NCBI GenBank assembly: GCA_004554165.1
Contig: SFNQ01000031.1
Location: 1-21,457 of the forward strand
Origin: Clostridiales bacterium
Lineage (GTDB): Bacteria > Bacillota > Clostridia > Christensenellales > CAG-138
Length of the DNA stretch: 21,457 bases
Reading direction: 5' to 3'
Shown: positions 1-6,273 of the stretch, piece after piece
Layout of the letters: each line of letters starts with the position of its first letter
Position numbering within the stretch: the stretch's first letter is position 1
Notes under the pieces: generated by a model
Told to the model about the DNA's origin: nothing
Seen by the model: the letters and a program-made list of their open reading frames with translations, nothing else
The model's database searches: none
Translations under genes and position numbers: made by a program

Positions 1-1
1 T

Positions 2-526
2 GTTCAGATCGACGTTAAGGTGGTTCCCCGCCGCTGTATTGCCGCCCCGGAACTCCGTCTGTTCCAGTACACCGCCATTGACGAGTTCTCAAGGCTGCGT
101 TATCTGGCGGCCTACGATGAGCAAAGTACCTGTTCGTCGGCAGACTTTTTGAAGAAGGCATACGCCTTCTTCAAAAGGCATGGCTTCACCGTCGAATGTG
201 TCCAGACTGACAACGGGTTTGAGTTTACCAATCGCTTTGCACAGTCCAACCGTGAACTGGTCACGCTCTTTGAGAGGACCGCCTCAGAGCTGGGCATTCG
301 GCACAAGCTGATTCGTCCCTACACGCCCCGCCACAACGGCAAGGTGGAGCGTAGCCACAGGGAGGATCAGCACCGCTTCTACGACTCCCATCGCTTCTAC
401 TCCCTTGCCGACTTCGATGCTCAGCTCACTGTGTATCGAAGAGCCTCCAATCACCGTCCTATGCGCCCTTTACTGTATAGCTCTCCCAACGATTTCCTTC
501 ATAGCTATACTGTCCAACATGTTTGA
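2..526 (+). CDS. IS481-type transposase, 5' part outside the window
   Basis: This is the C-terminal part of a DDE (rve superfamily) transposase that would cut and join insertion sequence ends. The frame is already open at base 2 and reads VQIDVK, whose Asp (11-13) fits the first catalytic acid. The second Asp is in QTDNG (209-211) and the Glu is in NGKVERSH (347-349), so the whole DDE triad is present. The C-terminal part, with RPYTPRHNGKVERSH and the PMRPL segment, is typical of IS481-family enzymes. The stop at 524-526 lies inside the terminal inverted repeat of the element. The N-terminal helix-turn-helix is missing only because the window starts here. An ATG-like start (GTG at 20) inside the domain is not a credible start. 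Confidence 0.88.
   Translation, partial: VQIDVKVVPRRCIAAPELRLFQYTAIDEFSRLRYLAAYDEQSTCSSADFLKKAYAFFKRHGFTVECVQTDNGFEFTNRFAQSNRELVTLFERTASELGIRHKLIRPYTPRHNGKVERSHREDQHRFYDSHRFYSLADFDAQLTVYRRASNHRPMRPLLYSSPNDFLHSYTVQHV
147..176. repeat. perfect 13-bp hairpin inside the transposase gene
   Basis: Bases 147-159 (TTTTGAAGAAGGC) and 164-176 (GCCTTCTTCAAAA) are exact reverse complements around a 4-base ATAC loop. It lies within the codons for LKKAYAFFK. A perfect long stem in coding sequence could limit ribosome or polymerase passage, which would damp transposase expression. That role is inference. Confidence 0.6.
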
Positions 527-1335
527 CAAACCTACACGATTCACCGCCACGGGAGGTGCTGGATGCCGGACTTCCGGAGTTTATTCGCTATCCCGCAATG
601 GAAATGCCTACCGTAACGATCAACGGCGAGGCTTATATCGGTACGCTGAGCATTCCAACGCTGAATCTGGAATTGCCGGTGATCAGCCAATGGAGCTATC
701 CGGGATTGAAACTCGCCCCTTGCCGCTATTGGGGAAGCGCCTGCCAGGAAAACCTCATCATTGCCGTGCATAATTGTAAGGCCCATTTTGGCCGCATCAA
801 GAGTCTTGAGATTGGCGCTCCCGTTGCTTTTCCCGATGTGGATGGAAATCGCTTTCGCTACGTTGTGGAAGAAATCGAAACGCTTTCCGCTACAGCCAGA
901 GAGGAAATGCAGGCTGGCGGCTGGCCCTTAACGCTGTTCACCTGTACGCCCGGCGGGCAGAGCCGAATTGCTGTACGCTGCCGGATTGCCGCCAGCACGC
1001 CATACGCGGAACAAAGTTTCGGGACGGCAATGTTCTCCGGAAAAAAGCCGGGTTGTTTCGGAATGCCGCGCGCAACAGCGCTCTCCGTTTTGCCCGCTGG
1101 CATATTCCTGTTCGCAGGGCGAAAAAGCCTGCCTCCGGCGCTGTTTTCTGTCCAGCCACAAAACGGCGTTTCTTCCAGACTTCGCAGGTCTTGGCCAACG
1201 GCCGGGCGCCGGCGGTTTTTGGATGCTTCCGGCCATGGCAGGCCGATTCGTCCAGCCCCCGGTTCACCCGGAAACCGTTACACGGCATTGAAAACGAATT
1301 GTAAATTCCAGCCATTCTCCGGAAATCTTTCTTGA
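523..1335 (+). CDS. sortase, N-terminus removed by IS insertion, 3' end run-on
   Basis: Sortases are membrane-bound cysteine transpeptidases that anchor proteins to the wall or build pili. The core spans residues ~24-155: YIGTLSIPTLNLELPV, His83 in IIAVHN, Cys141 in LTLFTC and Arg148 in SRIAV, which together are the His/Cys/Arg catalytic set. The signal/membrane anchor and linker that normally precede this core are absent. Upstream in this frame there is a stop at 502-504, and the only nearby start is a TTG (523) inside the IS terminal repeat. No stop follows the domain. The frame runs ~110 codons beyond about base 990 through low-complexity Arg/Gly/Pro-rich sequence unlike any sortase tail. 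Most likely this is a disrupted gene with an intact catalytic core. The sortase class is not assigned. Confidence 0.75.
   Translation: MTNLHDSPPREVLDAGLPEFIRYPAMEMPTVTINGEAYIGTLSIPTLNLELPVISQWSYPGLKLAPCRYWGSACQENLIIAVHNCKAHFGRIKSLEIGAPVAFPDVDGNRFRYVVEEIETLSATAREEMQAGGWPLTLFTCTPGGQSRIAVRCRIAASTPYAEQSFGTAMFSGKKPGCFGMPRATALSVLPAGIFLFAGRKSLPPALFSVQPQNGVSSRLRRSWPTAGRRRFLDASGHGRPIRPAPGSPGNRYTALKTNCKFQPFSGNLS
524..536. repeat. right terminal inverted repeat of the left IS copy
   Basis: TGACAAACCTACA closes the insertion sequence directly after the transposase stop. The reverse complement of its first 12 bases (GTAGGTTTGTCA) recurs at 21431-21442 at the other edge of the window, as expected for the opposite end of a second copy. 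The exact outer boundary and target duplication cannot be fixed from the window. Confidence 0.7.
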
Positions 1336-1360
1336 TATCCTGAGAAAACTCAGCAATAAT
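1332..1360 (+). promoter_or_regulatory. sigma-A-type promoter with palindromic spacer, ahead of the amidohydrolase-alr pair
   Basis: TTGATA (1332-1337) and AATAAT (1355-1360) are 17 bp apart. The spacer contains CTGAG-AAAA-CTCAG (1340-1353), a perfect short inverted repeat between the -35 and -10 boxes, where a repressor could block polymerase. A GGAGGA ribosome binding site follows at 1379-1384. Promoter strength and operator function are inferred. Confidence 0.6.
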
Positions 1361-1394
1361 AAGTAAAGACTTTTTTCCGGAGGAACCCGAAGCC

Positions 1395-2564
1395 ATGATT
1401 CTGCTGAAAAACGGTATTGTACATACGATGGAAAGCGCGCCCTTTACCGGCGACGTGTTGATCGACGGAGCTTCCATTCTTGCTGTGGCAGCGCGGCTTG
1501 ACGCGCCCGACGCGGAACGCATTGACGCAAGCGGCTGCCATGTCATCCCCGGTATCATCGACGCGCACTGCCACATCGGCATGTGGGAGGACGGCATGGG
1601 CGAAGAAGGGGCGGACGGCAACGAGTGCTCCGATCCCATCACGCCGCAGATGCGCGCCATCGACGGTCTCAATCCCTTCGATCCCTGCTTTGACGAGGCC
1701 GTGGCGGCGGGCATTACGACCGTGGTTACAGGCCCGGGCTCCGCCAACGTCATCGGCGGCCAGTTCGCCGCGCTGAAAACCCACGGCCGTACCATTGAGG
1801 AACGTCTGATTCAGGCGCCCATCGCCATGAAAGCCGCCGTGGGTGAAAACCCGAAGCGCGTTTACGGCGATCAGAAGGCGACGCCCTATACCCGAATGGC
1901 CATTGCCGCGCTGTTTCGTAAAGCGTTGACCGATGCGCAGGAGTACCAGACTGCGCTGGACGAGGCCTCCAGGGATCCCGGCAAAAAGCCCGAGCGGGAT
2001 CTTGCGCTGGAGGCGCTGCTGCCCGTGCTCAAGGGCGAGCTGCTGATGAAAATCCACGCCCACCGTGCCGACGATATTCTGACCGCGCTGCGGCTTGCCC
2101 GGGAATTCAACCTTAAAATTTCCATCGAGCACTGTACGGAGGGACACCTGATTGCGGACGTGCTGAAGGAACAGACGGATGCGCTTTGCGCTGGCGTCAT
2201 CCTCGGCCCCCTGCTCTCCGACCGCGCGAAGATCGAGCTGCGAAACCTCTCCTACCGCGCGCCAAAAACGCTGTTTGACGCGGGCGTCGAGTTTGCGCTC
2301 ATGACGGACCATCCGGTGATTCCCATTCAGTATCTGCCGGTCTGCGCCGGGCTGATGGTCCGCGAGGGGCTGGACGAGGAGACCGCGCTCGCCTGCATTA
2401 CGAAAAACGCGGCCAGAGTCGTCGGCCTTTCGGAGCGGATTGGCCGCATTGCGCCGGGATGCGACGCTGACATCGCCATATACAGCGGCCATCCCTTCGA
2501 CTATCGGGCCCGCTGTATTACGACCATCATCAACGGCCGCGTTGTATACTCCAAAAAGGCCTGA
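1395..2564 (+). CDS. metal-dependent amidohydrolase (imidazolonepropionase-like)
   Basis: The 389-residue protein belongs to the amidohydrolase superfamily, whose TIM-barrel enzymes hydrolyse C-N bonds using one or two metal ions. Visible features are the N-terminal beta-sandwich strand (MILLKNGIVHTM), the metal motif HCH in IDAHCHIG (His58, His60), IHAHR (His221, His223), EHCTEGH (His246) and the barrel-end Asp305 in MTDHP. The C-terminal segment (GRIAPGCDADIAIYSG, then IINGRVVYS) closes the sandwich domain, so the protein is complete. GGAGGA sits 10 bases before the ATG. The gene is followed after 33 bp by alr on the same strand, probably as one operon. The substrate is unknown; the linkage to alr hints at amino-acid or wall metabolism but does not prove it. 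Confidence 0.85.
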   Translation: MILLKNGIVHTMESAPFTGDVLIDGASILAVAARLDAPDAERIDASGCHVIPGIIDAHCHIGMWEDGMGEEGADGNECSDPITPQMRAIDGLNPFDPCFDEAVAAGITTVVTGPGSANVIGGQFAALKTHGRTIEERLIQAPIAMKAAVGENPKRVYGDQKATPYTRMAIAALFRKALTDAQEYQTALDEASRDPGKKPERDLALEALLPVLKGELLMKIHAHRADDILTALRLAREFNLKISIEHCTEGHLIADVLKEQTDALCAGVILGPLLSDRAKIELRNLSYRAPKTLFDAGVEFALMTDHPVIPIQYLPVCAGLMVREGLDEETALACITKNAARVVGLSERIGRIAPGCDADIAIYSGHPFDYRARCITTIINGRVVYSKKA

Positions 2565-2597
2565 GCGCCAATCGATTGAAGGGGGGGGACTGGCGCC

Positions 2598-3713
2598 ATG
2601 CTGCGTGCAACCAATACGGAAATTCAACTGAACCGCATCGCGCACAATATTGCCGAGATCAAAACCCGACTGCGGCCGGAAACGAAGTATCTGGCCGTGG
2701 TCAAGGCCAACGCCTATGGGCACGGCATCGAAGAGGTGGCCCGCTTTGTGCAGCGCAACGGGGCGGATTATCTGGGCGTGGCCATTGCCGAGGAGGGCGC
2801 GCGCCTTCGCATGGCGGGCATTACGATTCCCATTCTGATTCTCGGCGCGTCCATGGATACGCACCTGGAATGCATTGTGGAGAACGATCTGATTCCCACC
2901 GTGTTTTCTTCGCATACGCTGTTGCAGCTGCAGTCCGCCGCCGCGCGTCTTGGGCGGCTCTGCCGCTTTCATTTCAAGATCGATACCGGCATGAACCGCA
3001 TCGGCTTTACGCATACGGAGGACTTCAGGGAAGCGCTTTCCCTGCTTCAGGACTGCCCAAATCTCCGGCTTGACGGCATGTTTACGCACTTTGCGGTTTC
3101 GGAGCTGCCGGATCACAGCTTTACGCTCCAGCAGGGCGCACGCTTTCGGGAATATGTGGCGCTTGCCCATGCGGCGGGCTATCATCCCCTGCTGCATGCG
3201 GCCAACAGCGGCGCTGCGCTGGGGATTCCGGAACTGCAATTTGATATGGTGCGCGGCGGCATCGCCATGTACGGTTATCACCCCAGTGGATATCCCGTGG
3301 ACGGGGTTGACCTGTTGCCTGCGCTGAGCTGGAAAACCAACATTGTAAACATCAAGACCATCCGACCGGGGGAAAGCGTCAGCTATGGCCGCCGCTTTAT
3401 CGCCGAGAAGGAAACCCGCGTCGCCACCCTGCCGGTCGGCTATGGCGACGGCTATAAACGCAGCATGAGCGGGCGCGCGGAGGTTCTGATTCACGGCAGG
3501 CGTGCGCCGCTCGTGGGCACGGTATGCATGGATCAGGTCATGTGCGATGTTACCGGGATTCCCGACGCCGCCATTGGCGACGAAGTGGTGCTGCTGGGCT
3601 CGCAGGGCGCGGAAACGATCAGCGCCGACGAGATTGCGGGCTGGGCCGATACGATCAGCTATGAAATACTACTCAGCATCAGCGATCGGGTGCCGCGGAT
3701 CTATCTGAGATAA
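2598..3713 (+). CDS. alr: alanine racemase
   Basis: This PLP enzyme interconverts L- and D-alanine and supplies D-Ala for peptidoglycan. It has 371 residues, the usual length. The PLP lysine is Lys36 in VVKANAYGHG, the second catalytic base is Tyr263 in SVSYGRRF, and Arg219 in MVRGGIAMYG contacts the cofactor ring. The C-terminal domain carries LPVGYGDGY and VGTVCMDQ as in the family. A run of eight Gs (2581-2588), part of GAAGGGGGGGG, serves as ribosome binding site before the ATG at 2598. The G-run is a likely site of sequencing or replication slippage, but it lies upstream of the coding region. The 3' end overlaps the convergent NAD(P)HX repair gene by 45 bp, and I see no terminator between them. 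Confidence 0.96.
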   Translation: MLRATNTEIQLNRIAHNIAEIKTRLRPETKYLAVVKANAYGHGIEEVARFVQRNGADYLGVAIAEEGARLRMAGITIPILILGASMDTHLECIVENDLIPTVFSSHTLLQLQSAAARLGRLCRFHFKIDTGMNRIGFTHTEDFREALSLLQDCPNLRLDGMFTHFAVSELPDHSFTLQQGARFREYVALAHAAGYHPLLHAANSGAALGIPELQFDMVRGGIAMYGYHPSGYPVDGVDLLPALSWKTNIVNIKTIRPGESVSYGRRFIAEKETRVATLPVGYGDGYKRSMSGRAEVLIHGRRAPLVGTVCMDQVMCDVTGIPDAAIGDEVVLLGSQGAETISADEIAGWADTISYEILLSISDRVPRIYLR

Positions 3714-5207
3714 CTGGCCGATCGTCTCGCGGATTGCCAGCGTCACATCGCTTGCCATGAGCATGCGGTTGCCCAGAATTTTATAGGCGGTATCAGCGGA
3801 TGCGCCGAGCAGAAATGCCCCGGCGCATGCTGCGTTCATGGGCGAAAGTCCCTGCGCCAGCAGCGCCGTGATGATACCGGTGAGCGTATCGCCGCTGCCG
3901 CCCTTGGCAAGGCCGGGATTGCCGGCAAGGCTGAACACCACGCGCCGCCCGTCCGAAATACAGGTGCTTGCGCCCTTGAGCAGCACGACGCACTGCCATT
4001 CCTTCGCCGCTGCAAGGGCAATCCCCGCAGGGTCATGCTGTATCTCAGAAGCCGCCGTTCCCATGAGGCGCGCCATCTCACCGGGGTGCGGCGTGAGAAT
4101 GACCTCCCTGTGCAGGCTGCGCAGCAGCTCCCGCGACCGCGACAGGGCGTTCAATCCGTCGGCGTCGATCACCAGCGGAATGTGGGAAGCGATTGCCCGC
4201 TGAAGGAGCGAGATGTCTGCAAGCTGGCCCATACCGCTGCCAAAGCCAATCGCCTGCTGTCCGCCGATCAATGCCGCCGCCGCGCAGCAGCTTTCCGCAT
4301 CCCAGGCCCCGCCCCGCCCCACCGGCACGCACATGGCCTCCGGCAAGACGGAAAAGGCCGGCTTGACGCTCGCCGGAACGACCACCCGCAGCAGGCCGCA
4401 GCCCGCGCGGAGCGCCGCCGCGGCGCAGAGCAGCGCGGCGCCGGTATACTCCGCGCAGCCGGCGAGCAACAGCGCGCGGCCGTTTTTCCCCTTGTGGCTG
4501 TCCAGCGGACGGGGCGGCAGCAGTGCGGCAATGTCATCGGCCTGCTGCAAGGCGAACGGGGTTGCAACGGGCGCGTCCTCCTCTGCAATCCTGTGCAGGG
4601 TCGTCCGCCCCGCATATCCCCGGCCGGGAAAGAGCAGCAGGCCCGGCTTGTAATTCTGGAAGGTTATGGTTTCTTCCGCGCGGATGGCGCAGCCCTGCAC
4701 ACTGCCGTCCCGGCCATCGATACCGGAGGGGATATCCACCGCGATTACATAAGCGCCGCTGGCATTCACCGTCTCTATGGCCTGCGCCGCCTGCCCGGTA
4801 ACCGGCCTGCAAAGCCCGGTGCCAAACAGCGCGTCAACGACAATACTGCCCGAAAGCGCCGCCTTCGCTTCCTCCCAGGGGAGGAAGTTGCAACCCGACG
4901 CCTTTGCCGCGGCAAGGCTTGCGGCCGCGTCGCCGCGCAGTTTTTCCTCCGCTGCAAGGAGCACGCCGCAGGCCTCGTATCCCGCCAGATGCAGCAGGCG
5001 CAGCAGCACAAGTCCGTCGCCGCCGTTGTTGCCGCTTCCACAGAGGATCAGGATGCGGCGTCTTCCCTCTCCTTCGCATTTTTTCGCAACGGCATTGAAC
5101 ACGCCCTGCGCTGCCCGTTCCATAAGCGTTAAACCGGGGATTTTGCACTGCTCGATCAGATACCGGTCCACTGCCCGCATGGCCTCCGGCGTATAGACGT
5201 TTTGCAT
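3669..5207 (-). CDS. nnr: bifunctional NAD(P)H-hydrate epimerase / ADP-dependent dehydratase
   Basis: This enzyme repairs hydrated NAD(P)H (NADHX/NADPHX), a damage product of the cofactor. The N-terminal YjeF_N epimerase domain (about 1-215) shows GSGNNGGDGLVLLRLL, VDALFGTGL and AVDIPSGIDG. The C-terminal ribokinase-like dehydratase domain (about 225-505) shows AALLCAAAALRAGCGLL, VIDADGLNAL, ILTPHPGEM and GLAKGGSGDTLTGII, the last being the nucleotide-binding and catalytic loop. At 512 residues it is the normal length for the fused form. It follows acpS by 2 bp, and the pairing with acpS is common in Bacillota and other bacteria. Its stop codon lies 45 bp inside the convergent alr gene. Confidence 0.95.
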   Translation of the reverse strand: MQNVYTPEAMRAVDRYLIEQCKIPGLTLMERAAQGVFNAVAKKCEGEGRRRILILCGSGNNGGDGLVLLRLLHLAGYEACGVLLAAEEKLRGDAAASLAAAKASGCNFLPWEEAKAALSGSIVVDALFGTGLCRPVTGQAAQAIETVNASGAYVIAVDIPSGIDGRDGSVQGCAIRAEETITFQNYKPGLLLFPGRGYAGRTTLHRIAEEDAPVATPFALQQADDIAALLPPRPLDSHKGKNGRALLLAGCAEYTGAALLCAAAALRAGCGLLRVVVPASVKPAFSVLPEAMCVPVGRGGAWDAESCCAAAALIGGQQAIGFGSGMGQLADISLLQRAIASHIPLVIDADGLNALSRSRELLRSLHREVILTPHPGEMARLMGTAASEIQHDPAGIALAAAKEWQCVVLLKGASTCISDGRRVVFSLAGNPGLAKGGSGDTLTGIITALLAQGLSPMNAACAGAFLLGASADTAYKILGNRMLMASDVTLAIRETIGQLSQIDPRHPIADAE

Positions 5208-5209
5208 CT

Positions 5210-5578
5210 CTATCCCTCCAACAGAACCTGCGCTGCGGCAAGCGTCCTCTCGTGCGAAATGCTGACAAAGCTGCGTTTGACGCCAAGCGCCTCCGCCCGC
5301 TTCTCCGCGCCCCGGTGAAAGCGGAGCGCAGGCGCGCTTTCTCCATCGCGCAGCACTTCAATGTCCAAAAAGCCAAAGCCGGAAAAGCCCGTCCGCAGCG
5401 CCTTTGCGGCGGCCTCCTTTGCGGCGAACATTCCGGCATAGTGCTGCGCCGCATTCCCGCCATGCTCCGCATAGGCCCGCTCGTCTTCGGTGAACACGCG
5501 GCGGAGAAAATGGCTGTTTTCCATGGCCTTTTCCATGCGGCTGATCTCTACAAGATCGATCCCCAGCCCAATCGTCAT
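5210..5578 (-). CDS. acpS: holo-[acyl-carrier-protein] synthase
   Basis: AcpS moves the 4'-phosphopantetheine arm from CoA to a serine of acyl carrier protein, activating fatty-acid synthesis. The 122-residue protein has the two Mg2+-binding signatures of the family: GIDLVEISRM (Asp8) near the start and FAAKEAAAKAL (Glu55) in the middle, with SISHERTLAAA near the end. Length is typical. Its start ATG overlaps the stop of recX in the 4-base ATGA arrangement, and its stop is 2 bp from the NAD(P)HX repair gene. The three genes therefore look translationally coupled. Confidence 0.95.
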   Translation of the reverse strand: MTIGLGIDLVEISRMEKAMENSHFLRRVFTEDERAYAEHGGNAAQHYAGMFAAKEAAAKALRTGFSGFGFLDIEVLRDGESAPALRFHRGAEKRAEALGVKRSFVSISHERTLAAAQVLLEG

Positions 5579-6087
5579 GCTTCGGGATCCTCCGCAGCCT
5601 CAAGGTCAATATGCCGCATCGCGCTTTGCACGGTATCATAGGAGAATCCCCGCGACAGCATGCGCTTTGTTATGCGGCGCTCCTGCTCGATGCGCTCATA
5701 GGAGCCGTACTGCGCGGCATATTTTTCCGCAACCGCCACGGCGTTTTTCAGCTCCGTTTCATCGGAAATCCTGGCAAGGGCTTCATCAATGATGGGGCGC
5801 GGCAGTTCGTGCGCATAGAGCTGCTCGCGGAGGATGCGGCGGCTGACGGGCTTTGTCCGGAGCCGGGAGTCCACAAAATCAGCGGCATACTGCGCATCAT
5901 TCAGCAGCCCCAGCTCTGTCAGGCGATCCACCACCTGCATGATCTCAAACTCGCCGTACTGCTTTTCGTCCAGATACCGCTCCACCTCCCGCACCGTGCG
6001 CGCACGGAATCCCAGATAGGTGAGCGCTGCGTCCATCGGGCTTTTCCCCGGCTTCTTTTCTGTACGCTGTTTACCTTTTTGTCTCAT
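5575..6087 (-). CDS. recX: RecX family regulatory protein
   Basis: RecX binds RecA and limits filament growth, so it tunes recombination and the SOS response. The 170-residue protein is helical and charged, with the three-helix repeats of the family: ALTYLGFRARTVREVERYL (19-39), the LGLLNDAQYAADFVDSRL stretch (59-76) and ERRITKRMLSRGFSYDTV (136-153). The frame stays open upstream to 6399, but that part does not resemble RecX. Start choice is uncertain. The ATG at 6087 has no ribosome binding site and lies about where an extended -10 (TGC TATAGT, 6102-6094) would initiate, implying a leaderless message. The ATG at 6036 has GGGGA in front and begins MDAALTYLG, giving 153 residues. Confidence 0.87.
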   Translation of the reverse strand: MRQKGKQRTEKKPGKSPMDAALTYLGFRARTVREVERYLDEKQYGEFEIMQVVDRLTELGLLNDAQYAADFVDSRLRTKPVSRRILREQLYAHELPRPIIDEALARISDETELKNAVAVAEKYAAQYGSYERIEQERRITKRMLSRGFSYDTVQSAMRHIDLEAAEDPEA

Positions 6088-6093
6088 GTCAAT

Positions 6094-6102
6094 ACTATAG
6101 CA
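6094..6102 (-). promoter_or_regulatory. extended -10 element for recX-acpS-nnr
   Basis: Read on the minus strand this is TGC followed by TATAGT, an extended -10 box, with no good -35. Initiation about 7 bases downstream falls on the first candidate ATG of recX (6087). That makes either leaderless translation or the second ATG (6036) likely. Confidence 0.45.
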
Positions 6103-6177
6103 CAACCAAAGGGCCCTGTGTTCTGTTTTCATACGGAAGGTTGAAAATTTGTCGGTCCATAGGGAGGTTAAATTACG

Positions 6178-6192
6178 ATGAACAAATTGTAA
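6178..6192 (+). CDS. possible four-codon leader peptide (MNKL)
   Basis: A strong ribosome binding site (AGGGAGG, 6161-6167) stands 10 bases before ATG AAC AAA TTG TAA. It lies about 80 bases before the start of the VanW-domain gene on the same strand. It may be a real leader peptide that tunes the downstream gene, a remnant of an older start, or chance. Nothing else supports translation. Confidence 0.2.
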   Translation: MNKL

Positions 6193-6273
6193 CAAATCCC
6201 AATTTGAATGGGAATAAGCTGTGAATTGATGCATAATGAATATACTGCTAGAGTATTCGAAGGGGGTCGCGCC

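Noticed and set aside
1350..3494. 714-codon open frame on the minus strand opposite the amidohydrolase and alr
   Set aside because: It mirrors two genes with clear catalytic motifs. GC-rich codon bias creates long antisense frames, and its protein has no recognisable domain.
4035..5132. 365-codon plus-strand frame opposite the NAD(P)HX repair gene
   Set aside because: It is a low-complexity Arg/Ala/Gln-rich shadow, and the opposite frame has complete family motifs.
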